DNA from: an uncultured Oscillospiraceae bacterium
GTDB lineage: Bacteria; Bacillota; Clostridia; Oscillospirales; Acutalibacteraceae
DNA: 64,000 nucleotides
Reading direction: 5' to 3'
Assembly: GCA_900548305.1 (NCBI GenBank)
Contig: URJZ01000001.1
Location: 186,001-250,000, forward strand
Shown here: in pieces, positions 16,521 through 25,006 of the stretch
Layout of the letters: each line of letters begins with the position of its first letter
How positions within the stretch are numbered: position 1 is the first letter of the stretch
The notes under the pieces: model-generated
What the model saw: the letters and a program-made list of their open reading frames with translations, nothing else
Told to the model about the DNA's origin: nothing
Database searches by the model: none
Translations under genes and position numbers: made by a program

Positions 16521-18041
16521 TTATTTAAGAAATTCTCTCATGGAAGTAATATCTAATCCTTGGCATTGTTCAAAAAAAGATTCTAACTCTCGTGCAATCA
16601 ATTTCGTTCCGCCAATCTGGTTACTTTCAATATTTAATGGCATGAGAGGATCATGAACACTTAATCGTAACAAAAACCATCCATTTCCGTGCTTTTCATC
16701 AAAGGAACAGCGTATTCCCTCATAATTATCGGGAGCAATGGTCCAATGTGCTTTTTTCTCAGCAAATACATTTAACTGTTGAATAATACGATCTCCGCAA
16801 CTGCGAAAATCTTGTTCTGTAATGGGTAGCCGCATCTCAACTGTTTCCACCGGTTCTTGTAAAGGCTGTAACAAGTCCTGCAACTGTTTTCCCTCTTTTT
16901 TCAGGTTTACCATTTGAATGATAATTTTTGTAACCAGATATGCACCGTCATCCAAAAACTGATTCTCTCGGAAAGCCGCGTGTCCGGAAGTTTCAATGGC
17001 AAGAGGCGAAGCAATGCCCTGTTCATTCAGATGGATAGATTCATTAATTACATTCTTATAGCCACGTTTAAATCTATGATGCTTACCACCTAAATGTTGT
17101 TCAATAAATACTTTTAAACCGCTGGAAGTAATAGAATCTGTTACAATAGTTCCACCCGGACATTGTTCTAAAGCAATTACAGAAGCCAACGCAACCAAGC
17201 GATTGCGATTAATTTCAGTTCCTGTGCTGTCTACAGCACCTCCACGGTCAACATCCGTATCAAAAATAACACCTAGGTCTGCTTTTGCTTCTACAGTAGC
17301 TTTACACACTGACTCCATTGCCTGTTTATCTTCCGGGTTTGGCACATGGTTTGGAAACATACCATCCGGCTCCAAAAATTGACTTCCTGTAATATCCGCT
17401 CCTAAAGGTTTCAATACACGGTGTGCGTAAAACCCTCCTGCTCCGTTACCTGCATCTACTACAATATGAAATCCTGATAAAGGTAACTCTCCCTCTTGAG
17501 CTCCTACACCTTCCAAAATCATACGTTGTAATCTATGGCAATATCTATCCATAGAGTCACTTTTTTCAATGGTTCCCTCTTTTGTAAGTGGGGTTTTATT
17601 TTCTTGTGCGTATTGCAAAATTTCAGTAATATCTTTGCTATCCAAACCGCCGTATTTTGTAAAAAATTTCAAACCATTTCTGTAAAATGGATGATGACTT
17701 GCAGTAATTTCGATTGCGCCTTGACAGCCAAATTCCTCAATAGCAAAAAACATAGAAGGGGTAGAAGCCAATCCGCAATCCAATACTTTTGCCCCGGTTT
17801 CAGATAATGCTGTCATCGCAGCATTTGAAATACGGTCTGCAGAGATGCGTGAGTCATGGCCTACCGCAACTACAAGACAATCGGATGTCATATGGAATTG
17901 CTGTTCTAGCCAGATAGCAAAACCTTTACAAATCCGTTTCACTACATCATCCGTCAAATTAACTTCATATCCGCCTCCTTCACTGGCAACACCACGAATG
18001 TCCGTACCACTTTTTAAGCCGCTCCAAAATTGATCCAACAT
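16521..18041 (-). CDS. Phosphomannomutase/phosphoglucomutase family protein
   Basis: An alpha-D-phosphohexomutase of 506 residues, interconverting hexose 1- and 6-phosphates for wall or polysaccharide precursors. Visible motifs: phosphoserine loop TASHHPFYRNG (usual form TASHNP), metal loop FDTDVDRGG, sugar-specificity loop ETSGHAAF and a phosphate-binding RLSVHDP near the C-terminus. The Glu-x-Ser-Gly-His loop favours glucose or mannose phosphates over glucosamine. The His for Asn in the serine loop is unusual. ATG 18041 follows AAAGGAG. It lies 12 bases downstream of the GNAT gene and is probably in the same transcript. Confidence 0.85.
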   Translation of the reverse strand: MLDQFWSGLKSGTDIRGVASEGGGYEVNLTDDVVKRICKGFAIWLEQQFHMTSDCLVVAVGHDSRISADRISNAAMTALSETGAKVLDCGLASTPSMFFAIEEFGCQGAIEITASHHPFYRNGLKFFTKYGGLDSKDITEILQYAQENKTPLTKEGTIEKSDSMDRYCHRLQRMILEGVGAQEGELPLSGFHIVVDAGNGAGGFYAHRVLKPLGADITGSQFLEPDGMFPNHVPNPEDKQAMESVCKATVEAKADLGVIFDTDVDRGGAVDSTGTEINRNRLVALASVIALEQCPGGTIVTDSITSSGLKVFIEQHLGGKHHRFKRGYKNVINESIHLNEQGIASPLAIETSGHAAFRENQFLDDGAYLVTKIIIQMVNLKKEGKQLQDLLQPLQEPVETVEMRLPITEQDFRSCGDRIIQQLNVFAEKKAHWTIAPDNYEGIRCSFDEKHGNGWFLLRLSVHDPLMPLNIESNQIGGTKLIARELESFFEQCQGLDITSMREFLK

Positions 18042-18053
18042 ATCTTTACTCCT

Positions 18054-18716
18054 TTATTTTTTTGTTTTGCGTTCATCTTTGAAGGTTTCATCTACAATTG
18101 TTTGATTAAAGTCGTGCAACAACTGAGGTGCATGTTTGATATGCGAATAACAATAATCAAACATTTGCGTAATCATTTCCACTTGGTCTCGGCGTGAAAT
18201 ATGACAAATTCCCTTATAAGGTTTATAATACAAATACATGTGCATACCACCCGTTTTTGTAGGCAAGATAAAATCTGTTTTCAGGCGGTAAGCACCATTT
18301 TTTTCATAAAAATTCAATCGACGTTCCTGTTGTAAGGCATAGTCAGGATTCTTAGAATCAACACGTTCAGCACAAAGCAAAACACCATTAAACAGGCCAT
18401 AGTATTTTTGATAGATTGCCTCAAATAATTTACTTCCATAACCTTTATTTTGATATGGCGGTAAAATAGCCAGCAAATCTAACCATAGAGTTTGAGATTC
18501 TACCATGCTGCATACGGTAGCGTAACCAATTAAGTCATCTCCATGTTTATACAATAAAATTTTATATTGATTATGGTGCATCATTTGCTCCATACGCTCA
18601 TAGTTATAAAATTCATCTGGAGGAAATTGCTCTTGCAAGCAATAAAAGATAATAGGCAAATCCTCCACAGAACCTAATTCCAGCCTAAAAGACGGCTGTT
18701 CGGCTGTACTATCCAT
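18054..18716 (-). CDS. GNAT-family N-acetyltransferase
   Basis: A 220-residue acetyl-CoA-dependent acetyltransferase. The GNAT core covers about residues 8-160, with beta4 LWLDLLAILPPY and the acetyl-CoA pyrophosphate loop QNKGYGSKLFEAIY, then DYALQQERRLNFYEKNGAY. A ~50-residue C-terminal extension is not assigned. ATG 18716 follows AAAGGAG; an upstream ATG at 18803 is in frame but lies beyond the promoter and is rejected. It is transcribed left from the palindromic promoter at 18746-18794, together with the phosphohexomutase gene. Substrate unknown. Confidence 0.85.
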   Translation of the reverse strand: MDSTAEQPSFRLELGSVEDLPIIFYCLQEQFPPDEFYNYERMEQMMHHNQYKILLYKHGDDLIGYATVCSMVESQTLWLDLLAILPPYQNKGYGSKLFEAIYQKYYGLFNGVLLCAERVDSKNPDYALQQERRLNFYEKNGAYRLKTDFILPTKTGGMHMYLYYKPYKGICHISRRDQVEMITQMFDYCYSHIKHAPQLLHDFNQTIVDETFKDERKTKK

Positions 18717-18745
18717 GTAAATCTCCTTTTGTCTAAATTTTAAAT

Positions 18746-18794
18746 CATTATAGCATAAAAGAAATTGCTGTACAATTTTTTTTATGTTATAATG
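18746..18794. promoter_or_regulatory. Palindromic divergent promoter, member of the repeat family
   Basis: Two 22-base arms (18746-18767 and 18773-18794), differing at two positions, surround CTGTA. Each arm ends in TTTTATGYTATAATG. Rightward promoter: TTGCTG (18765-18770), 17 bases, TATAAT (18788-18793). Leftward promoter: TTGTAC (18770-18775 read on the minus strand), 17 bases, TATAAT (18747-18752). Both have TGnTATAAT. The -35 boxes touch, so polymerase can probably occupy only one side at a time. The right arm matches the 3' ends of the repeats at 8189-8348 and 58262-58469. Confidence 0.75.
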
Positions 18795-18835
18795 AGCTAC
18801 CATATAAACTATTTGCTAAAGTAAAGGAAAATAAT

Positions 18836-19753
18836 ATGAAAAAAACACATTTTAAAATATTTAGTATATTTATTTCCCTATTATGTATATTTACACTAAC
18901 AGGATGCAGTATTTCAACAAATCCCTCTTCTCATACCACAAATTCCTCTATATCTTCCGACAAAGCGCAAATATATTATTTGGATGTTGGCCAAGGTGAT
19001 TCTGAACTCATTTGTTTACCTACGGGAGAAAATATATTAATAGATGCAGGACTAAAATCCGGAAGTGACCGACTCACCGCTTATTTGAAAGAGCTAGGTG
19101 TCAATAAAATTGATATTTTAATCGCCACACATCCTCACGCCGACCATATTGGAGGTATGGAAAAAATAATACAAAATTTTGACATTGGTGAAATATATAT
19201 GCCAAAAATAGCAGATGACCAAGTACCAACCACTGCTACTTACACCAAATTATTAGAAGCAATTCAAGCCAAAGGTATGAAAATCAACCAAGCAAAAGCA
19301 GGCACTACTATTTTCAGTAATGCTAATACTACGTTAGAAATCTTAGCTCCCAATAACTCAGAGTATGAGGATTTAAACAATTATTCTATTGTGACAAAAC
19401 TAACATACGGAAATAATCGTTTTTTATTTACAGGAGATGCTGAAAAAGAAAGCGAAAATGAAATGCTTTCAAAAAAATACGACTTGTCATGCGACATTCT
19501 AAAGTTGGGTCATCACGGAAGTTCCACTTCTACCACAAATAAATTTCTCGAAGCAACTTCACCTTCCGTTGCAATTGTTTCCTGCGAAAAAGATAATGAC
19601 TATGGACATCCTCATAAAGAAACCATGAATAAATTAAACAACAAGCATATTACTGTATATCGCACAGACTCAGACGGCACTATTTTAGCCGAAACAGATG
19701 GAAATATCTATTCTATTACAACCGATTTAAAAAGTGTTGCCAAATCTTCTTGA
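18836..19753 (+). CDS. MBL-fold lipoprotein, ComEC C-terminal-domain type
   Basis: A 305-residue exported metallo-beta-lactamase-fold protein. The lipoprotein signal ends in LTGC (Cys24), followed by a Ser/Thr-rich spacer. The hydrolase domain has YYLDVGQGDSELI, the metal motif THPHADHIGG, FTGDAEKESE and LGHHGSS. It matches the detached hydrolase domain of ComEC, a DNA-uptake protein, but there are no ComEC membrane segments. An extracellular nuclease or phosphodiesterase role is plausible. ATG 18836 follows AAAGGAAA. It is transcribed right from the palindromic promoter and ends at a terminator at 19755. Confidence 0.88.
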   Translation: MKKTHFKIFSIFISLLCIFTLTGCSISTNPSSHTTNSSISSDKAQIYYLDVGQGDSELICLPTGENILIDAGLKSGSDRLTAYLKELGVNKIDILIATHPHADHIGGMEKIIQNFDIGEIYMPKIADDQVPTTATYTKLLEAIQAKGMKINQAKAGTTIFSNANTTLEILAPNNSEYEDLNNYSIVTKLTYGNNRFLFTGDAEKESENEMLSKKYDLSCDILKLGHHGSSTSTTNKFLEATSPSVAIVSCEKDNDYGHPHKETMNKLNNKHITVYRTDSDGTILAETDGNIYSITTDLKSVAKSS

Positions 19754-19754
19754 A

Positions 19755-19786
19755 AAATAGACAAGCACATGCTTGTCTATTTTTAT
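19755..19786 (+). terminator. Terminator after the MBL-fold lipoprotein gene
   Basis: AAATAGACAAGCA and TGCTTGTCTATTT with a 2-base loop, then TTTATTT. Confidence 0.9.
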
Positions 19787-19851
19787 TTATAAAAATCGTA
19801 TAAACGAAAAGATATGCGGAAGACTAACTTCCAATAAGGGAGGTTTTATCC

Positions 19852-20295
19852 ATGAAAATGACAAAAGAAATCTATGGAAAAATGGCAAAACAAGCATCTC
19901 CTCCAAGTACATTTGTAAAAAACTCCGTAATGGCTTTTCTATTCGGAGGCGCTATTTGTACCATTGGGCAGGGTATTTTAGAAGGATACCTCATGTTGGG
20001 CATGGATGTAAAAAATGCGCGTGCTACTGTATCTATTACTTTAATCGGATTAGCAGCAATTTTAACCGCATTTAAAGTATATGATAATATTGCAAAAATT
20101 GCCGGTGCAGGCACACTGGTTCCTATTACCGGATTTTCTAACTCTATCGTCTCACCAGCTATGGAATTTAAAAGTGAAGGCCATGTGTTAGGACTAAGTG
20201 CCAAAATGTTTATTATTGCTGGACCTGTATTGGTCTATGGCATCATATCTTCTATTATATACGGCATTGTCCTTTATATCATTAGTTTATTTTAA
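19852..20295 (+). CDS. spoVAC: Stage V sporulation protein AC
   Basis: SpoVAC is the membrane channel subunit for dipicolinic acid in spores. The 147-residue product has family signatures NSVMAFLFGGAICTIGQG, TLIGLAAILTAFKVYD and AGAGTLVPITGFSNSI, and ends in a hydrophobic helix. ATG 19852 follows GGGAGG. It is separated from spoVAD by ~1 kb holding a minus-strand PIG-L-like gene, with its own terminator at 20298, so spoVAC and spoVAD are not in one simple operon here. Confidence 0.93.
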   Translation: MKMTKEIYGKMAKQASPPSTFVKNSVMAFLFGGAICTIGQGILEGYLMLGMDVKNARATVSITLIGLAAILTAFKVYDNIAKIAGAGTLVPITGFSNSIVSPAMEFKSEGHVLGLSAKMFIIAGPVLVYGIISSIIYGIVLYIISLF

Positions 20296-20297
20296 AA

Positions 20298-20325
20298 AAA
20301 AGGGTAACATAACGTTACCCTTTTC
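20298..20325. terminator. Terminator between spoVAC and the PIG-L-like gene
   Basis: AAAGGGTAAC and GTTACCCTTT around ATAAC with A- and T-runs; serves both convergent genes. Confidence 0.85.
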
Positions 20326-20327
20326 TT

Positions 20328-21080
20328 TTATTTAATTAACTCATCAAAAACAAAAAATCCTTCTCTGCGATAACATTCTGCATACGTTACATTGCAATGC
20401 CCTGTTGAATGTAAATATGTGTAATAAGATTTATCCATCTCTCGTTTTAGGGCACGACCTCTTTCAAGGTCTGTAGCTAAAGAGTCCCATTGATGCACCA
20501 AAGATTTTCGTTCCTCTAATTGTTTACCCTCAATCTGTTCACGCTTTCCAAAGAACTCCAACTGTGCTTCAAGCATATCCATAGCTTGACATTTTTGTTC
20601 CCAAACATCAAAAATATCAAGTACACAATTTGGGTGTTCCGGCGTCATAAAATAAATTGTAAAATTGCCCCATGGTTTTAAACCATCCAACTCTTCCACA
20701 GCATATTCTCTGCCGGCCAACGCCATTGCTTCCAACACTAATGTCATAAATGGGCGTCTGCCGGGATCTAAATCGTATACACAGTGTTCCGTGTCTTGTG
20801 TAATAATAATATCTGGTCTAAACGAACGGATAACACGAATCATTTGCAGCTTTTCCTCATAAGAAGCTGTGATTTTTCCTGTATCCATATTTAAAAATTC
20901 CACAGAAGTTTGCAAAATTTCAGCTGATTTTTTTAAATCAGACTGCATTTTTTCCCCTGCAAAGGCAATTGCTGCATGAGATTTTCCTCCGCTCAATGCA
21001 TTTTTTAACAAAGCACCTCCGCACTCCACAACTTCCATGCTATAGGCTCCCAATAATAAAATTCGTTTTTCCCCCATCAT
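20328..21080 (-). CDS. PIG-L/LmbE-fold protein with altered active site
   Basis: A 250-residue member of the PIG-L deacetylase fold. The N-terminal strand and loop that usually read PHPDDE are LLLGAYSMEVVECGGALL, so the zinc His and catalytic Asp-Asp are replaced. The second metal motif (usually HPDH) is TQDTEHCVYDLDPGRR. Metal-dependent deacetylation of a GlcNAc-type substrate is therefore doubtful, and a changed or non-catalytic role is likely. ATG 21080 follows AAGGAG. The gene sits between spoVAC and spoVAD on the opposite strand; a spore link is suggested only by position. Confidence 0.75.
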   Translation of the reverse strand: MMGEKRILLLGAYSMEVVECGGALLKNALSGGKSHAAIAFAGEKMQSDLKKSAEILQTSVEFLNMDTGKITASYEEKLQMIRVIRSFRPDIIITQDTEHCVYDLDPGRRPFMTLVLEAMALAGREYAVEELDGLKPWGNFTIYFMTPEHPNCVLDIFDVWEQKCQAMDMLEAQLEFFGKREQIEGKQLEERKSLVHQWDSLATDLERGRALKREMDKSYYTYLHSTGHCNVTYAECYRREGFFVFDELIK

Positions 21081-21318
21081 AACAAGCTCCTTATTCTACA
21101 TATTTTTGAACACAAAAGGAATCTATTTTTATATTAATGTACCTCTGAACAAAAATCAATCCTATCAAGAGGTATTGATAAATTTTATGCAACTAGATGC
21201 AATCTTTCAATAAAGTATACCGTAGAAAATTTCGGGTAAGATAAAAAAGAAACTACCAAATATATTGAATTGTATCATATTTAAAAAATGATTTATCAAG
21301 TAAAAGGAGTTTACAGCA

Positions 21319-22386
21319 ATGAAACGTGTTGGAAGATATACAATCTCATTAGAAACCGGCCCTAAAATAGTTGGATATGCCTCAGTAGTAGGTAAAAAAG
21401 AAAAAGAAGGACCTCTCGGCAGTGAATTCGACCGCAGTTATAAAGACACCTCTCTTGGAGAAAGCAGCTGGGAAAAGGCAGAAAGCCGTTTACAAAAAGA
21501 GGCTGTAGAAATCGCCTTGCAAAAAGCCTGTATCAATGCAAATAATGTAGACATCATTTTTGCGGGTGATTTACTAAATCAATGTATCTCTTCCACATTT
21601 GGTTTACGCAGTTTAAATATCCCTTTTCTGGGGCAATACGGCGCATGCTCTACTATGGCTCAAACACTTGCTATGGCAGCTTTATTTGTAGAATCAGGAG
21701 CAGCAAAAATTGCTGCTGCAGTTACCTCATCACATTTTTGCTCCGCAGAAAGACAATTTCGGCTCCCATTGGAATACGGCGGACAACGTCCTCCTACGGC
21801 ACAATGGACTGCAACCGCTTCAGGTGCTGCAATTGTTGTGCCTCAATCTGCCATTATTGAACAAAACAGTGTAAAAATTAAAAACTCCAAAGAAACAGAT
21901 TCTTCGGAGAAAACACCTATTATAACAGAAATATGTATTGGAAAAATTATAGACATGGGCATTAAAGACGCCAATAATATGGGCGCAGCCATGGCACCTG
22001 CTGCAGCGCAAACCATATTAGACTTTTTATCTGATACCAACACAAAACCTACCGATTATGATTTGATTGTAACGGGAGATTTAGGATATGTTGGGAGTGA
22101 GCTTTTATTACAATTAATAGAGCAAGATGGTATCGATATCAGCAATGTCCACAATGACTGCGGAAAAATGCTATTCGACCGTAAAAAACAGGATGTTCAC
22201 GCCGGTGGTTCCGGATGCGGATGCTCCGCCTCTGTATTATGTTCTAAATTATTAAATGACATAAAAACAGGAAACCTCAATAATATCTTGTTTGTTGCTA
22301 CGGGAGCATTAATGTCAACAACCTCTTCCCAACAGGGAGAAAGCATTCCAAGTATTGCTCACCTAATACACCTAAAAGGAATTTAA
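21319..22386 (+). CDS. spoVAD: Stage V sporulation protein AD
   Basis: SpoVAD is the dipicolinic-acid-binding subunit of the SpoVA channel, with a thiolase-like fold and no membrane span. The 355-residue product has ISSTFGLRSLNIPFLGQYGA, a Cys in GACSTMAQTL, SSHFCSAERQFR, DMGIKDANNMGAAMAPAA and the Gly/Cys-rich HAGGSGCGCSASVL. Length is near the family norm. ATG 21319 follows AAAGGAG. Its last 4 bases overlap the end of the convergent gene at 22383, leaving no room for a separate terminator. Confidence 0.94.
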   Translation: MKRVGRYTISLETGPKIVGYASVVGKKEKEGPLGSEFDRSYKDTSLGESSWEKAESRLQKEAVEIALQKACINANNVDIIFAGDLLNQCISSTFGLRSLNIPFLGQYGACSTMAQTLAMAALFVESGAAKIAAAVTSSHFCSAERQFRLPLEYGGQRPPTAQWTATASGAAIVVPQSAIIEQNSVKIKNSKETDSSEKTPIITEICIGKIIDMGIKDANNMGAAMAPAAAQTILDFLSDTNTKPTDYDLIVTGDLGYVGSELLLQLIEQDGIDISNVHNDCGKMLFDRKKQDVHAGGSGCGCSASVLCSKLLNDIKTGNLNNILFVATGALMSTTSSQQGESIPSIAHLIHLKGI

Positions 22387-22937
22387 GCAGTTTTATCCTC
22401 TTCCATCTCTCCTACAAGGCGGGACTGTAATTCACCCTTACAAGAATGCGTTTGAAATGATTCCATTACAGTTCGTTCTGTTCCAGATAAAACATTACTT
22501 TCTTCGTCCTTATACGCTTCAGCATCAGATATAGTATCCAATTCTCCCCTAGGTTCCTCTTGGTTAAAGTCGGAAGGAGCATGAGGAATGCCTTCTTTTT
22601 TGCAACGACGTTTTTCTCTCCAGTTAGAAAATTTAATAGAAAAGTGATTAATCCAAAACACCTTCACAAAAGCGGTCACAACCAGATAAATAACAAGTAA
22701 GTCCAATAAAGCTGTTAAAATACTGATATTGGTCCCAACAATATTTGCTCCAAACAGTTCAAAACCAAACAGTCTGCCACCTTGTGCATCAAACTGTACC
22801 GATAACCAGTTAGAAGGAAAACCATACGAATATGTAGTCACACCATTTGTCATGGTTCCTGACACAGGATAAAAAAAGATAGGAACAATAAAGATAACCA
22901 AACTAGCAATTGCCGTCTTCCAATTAAAAAATCTCAT
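22383..22937 (-). CDS. Hypothetical membrane protein
   Basis: A 184-residue protein, not recognised. It has an N-terminal hydrophobic segment (AIASLVIFIVPIFFYPV), an extracellular-looking loop with aromatic and Gly residues, a second membrane segment (ILTALLDLLVIYLVVTAFV), then a basic and acidic cytoplasmic tail (NWREKRRCKKEG, later TISDAEAYKDEESN). ATG 22937 follows GGGAGG. It converges on spoVAD with a 4-base overlap. Codon use and base composition look like the neighbours. Confidence 0.7.
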   Translation of the reverse strand: MRFFNWKTAIASLVIFIVPIFFYPVSGTMTNGVTTYSYGFPSNWLSVQFDAQGGRLFGFELFGANIVGTNISILTALLDLLVIYLVVTAFVKVFWINHFSIKFSNWREKRRCKKEGIPHAPSDFNQEEPRGELDTISDAEAYKDEESNVLSGTERTVMESFQTHSCKGELQSRLVGEMEEDKTA

Positions 22938-23079
22938 ATCATTCCTCCCTTTTTTATCATTTATTGATTTTTAATAGACATACCTACATCATATCATATA
23001 TATATATAATGTCAATATTTTATATCTCATCCACAAAAATATATGATGTTTCAACAAATTTTATTTCTTTTAGAAAATA

Positions 23080-23111
23080 AAAAAGCAGCTGCTTAAAACA
23101 GCTGCTTTTTT
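23080..23111 (-). terminator. Terminator after rpsO
   Basis: AAAGCAGCTG and CAGCTGCTTT arms around CTTAAAA with flanking A- and T-runs. Confidence 0.9.
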
Positions 23112-23121
23112 ATGCAGTTTA

Positions 23122-23388
23122 TTATTTACGAATACCAAGTCTAGCAATAATAGAACGGTAACGCTCAATATCCTTTTTCATAACATAGTTAAGCAAGTTT
23201 CTTCTTTGACCAACCATTTTCAATAGTCCACGGCGGGAGTGATGATCTTTTTTGTGTGTTTTTAAGTGCTCGGTCAAATCGTTAATTCTTTTAGTTAGAA
23301 TTGCAATTTGAACTTCTGGAGAACCTGTATCTCCCTCGTGTGTTGCATACTCAGCAATTACTTTGCTTTTTTCTTCTTTTAGTAACAT
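23122..23388 (-). CDS. rpsO: 30S ribosomal protein S15
   Basis: S15 binds the central domain of 16S rRNA and organises the platform of the 30S subunit. The 88-residue product has the canonical YATHEGDTGSPEVQIAILT, INDLTEHLKTHKKDHHSRRG and LLKMVGQRRNLLNYV. ATG 23388 follows AAGGTGG. It stands alone, with its own promoter, a ~100-base structured leader (23404-23491) and terminator. Confidence 0.97.
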   Translation of the reverse strand: MLLKEEKSKVIAEYATHEGDTGSPEVQIAILTKRINDLTEHLKTHKKDHHSRRGLLKMVGQRRNLLNYVMKKDIERYRSIIARLGIRK

Positions 23389-23403
23389 AAAATAGTTCCA
23401 CCT

Positions 23404-23491
23404 TTTTATTATTTATCCGCTAACCACAGAAAAAGGCTGGTGAATGCCCAGATTTGAGCTTATTCCTCAATCCGGGGAAAGGGATATTTAC
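23404..23491 (-). promoter_or_regulatory. Candidate S15 autoregulatory leader
   Basis: The leader between the promoter (23498-23526) and the rpsO start has a near-complete stem: CCGGATTGAG pairs with CTCAAATCTGG (23449-23475 region) with one bulge. Ribosomal protein leaders that bind S15 are known in many bacteria, with differing folds. That this one binds S15 is inferred from position and length. Confidence 0.4.
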
Positions 23492-23497
23492 CGAGCA

Positions 23498-23526
23498 ATT
23501 ATACCATATTAACTATAACTTGTAAA
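23498..23526 (-). promoter_or_regulatory. Promoter of rpsO
   Basis: Read leftward, -35 TTTACA (23521-23526), 17-base spacer, -10 TATAAT (23498-23503) preceded by TGG, an extended -10. Confidence 0.7.
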
Positions 23527-23748
23527 CCACCTTTTTATTCTACAAATAGAGAAATAAATCCAAATCAGTTGTGCACTTTGCATATATTAACCAATATTGT
23601 ATTAGTTAAATCTACAGCTGTAGTCATAATTTATTCACATATTTACTCTTTTTTTAGCGTATGATAGTTATATAGCATATAATTTCTTTTTATTTTTTAA
23701 CATTTTTCACATAAAAAGAAAAAATATTATAGAAAGTCGTGAGTACAA

Positions 23749-24825
23749 GTGGAATTCTCTTTTGACGGTATTGGTAATGCAGCGCATGCTATGTCCCCTG
23801 CAGCTATTCCAACTGGTCATAACAACAAAAACTTTTTTAAAAGGGCTGTCATAAATCTTATGATTATAGCCTTTATGTTTGGTTTTACCCAGCTGTATAC
23901 CTTTGGACTTGGCAGTAAAAACGGTTCCATTGGCTTAACGATCTCGCTTGCCATTATTACTTTTTGGCGAACAGATATTGGCATTAAACCATTACAGGGA
24001 GCTTTCGTTGTTTGGGGAGCATTCATTTTAACAGGAGGAGCTACGTTTCTTTCTTCTTTTCATCCCGCCATCGGTGTTTTTGTTAATTTTATATCTATCT
24101 ATATCATACTTACTTTAACAAGCCACCAACCAATGGCAAAAGCTTATTATCCTATCTTATCGTGCTATTTATTTGCACAAAGCAGCCCCGTATACGGCAT
24201 AGATTATGGATTACGTATGATAGGTCTTGCCGGAGGCGGTTTGATTGTAGCCATCGTTTACTATGTACGTCATCATAAAGAAAAAAGAAGACGGAATATT
24301 ATTGATATTTTTCGAGAAACTCATATTTGCTCTATTCGTACCAAATTTTTCCTTCGCTTAACAACAGGATTAACTATCGCTATGTTAATTGGAGATTTCT
24401 ATCATGTGTTAAAGCCTGCTTGGATTTCCTTTACTGTACTTTCTTTGGTTCATCCTTTTGTAAATGAAAGTCGTAAAAAAATTGTATATCGAATTATCGG
24501 AACTATTATTGGCGGCATTCTATATTTTGTATTGTTTGAATGGGTTGTTCCAGCACCTTGGCATCCTGTGCTCCTCATCTTAACAGGATACATCTATCTA
24601 TTCTTGCGTACCTACTGGATACAACAAATATTTATTACCTTAAACTCTTTAAGTGGCGCAATGGTCTTCTTCCAGGCAGACGTTGCCTTTGAAATGCGTA
24701 TTTTCTTTGTATTAATTGGTATTGCAATTGTAGTATTACTCAGCTTATGTGCTAAATTCCGTCTGATAGATAAAATTTATGGACAAATACAAAAAATAAA
24801 AGCACATCATAAAAAAACATCTTAA
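23749..24825 (+). CDS. FUSC/aromatic-acid-exporter-like membrane protein
   Basis: A 358-residue integral membrane protein with two blocks of hydrophobic helices, an N-terminal block (about residues 30-170) and a C-terminal block (about 200-340), joined by a basic linker (RHHKEKRRR). Conserved phrases TDIGIKPLQGAFVVWGAF and SSPVYGIDYGLR are shared with the next gene, its tandem paralogue. The layout fits the FUSC/YccS-like superfamily, some members of which export aromatic acids; the substrate is not known. The start is GTG 23749 with a poor ribosome site (GAAAG). A terminator follows at 24826. Confidence 0.75.
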   Translation: MEFSFDGIGNAAHAMSPAAIPTGHNNKNFFKRAVINLMIIAFMFGFTQLYTFGLGSKNGSIGLTISLAIITFWRTDIGIKPLQGAFVVWGAFILTGGATFLSSFHPAIGVFVNFISIYIILTLTSHQPMAKAYYPILSCYLFAQSSPVYGIDYGLRMIGLAGGGLIVAIVYYVRHHKEKRRRNIIDIFRETHICSIRTKFFLRLTTGLTIAMLIGDFYHVLKPAWISFTVLSLVHPFVNESRKKIVYRIIGTIIGGILYFVLFEWVVPAPWHPVLLILTGYIYLFLRTYWIQQIFITLNSLSGAMVFFQADVAFEMRIFFVLIGIAIVVLLSLCAKFRLIDKIYGQIQKIKAHHKKTS

Positions 24826-24865
24826 CAAAAAACGGCATTACTACAAAAGTAATGCCGTTTTTTGT
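24826..24865 (+). terminator. Terminator between the FUSC paralogues
   Basis: AAAACGGCATTACT and AGTAATGCCGTTTT arms, then TTTG; each paralogue therefore forms its own transcription unit. Confidence 0.88.
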
Positions 24866-25006
24866 TAAAGTTTAAAATTTATTAACAAATCAACTTTTTA
24901 AATATGTTATGATTACACTATTTCCCAAAAATAGTAATCTATAATTTTAAAGTCTGCAGCCTTTAAATCATTGTAATTTTTATTTTAGAAAGGAAGTCAT
25001 GTTATC

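Noticed and set aside
18717..18803. Upstream start for the GNAT gene at 18803
   Set aside because: It would place the start before the promoter -10 at 18747 and has no ribosome site, while 18716 follows AAAGGAG.
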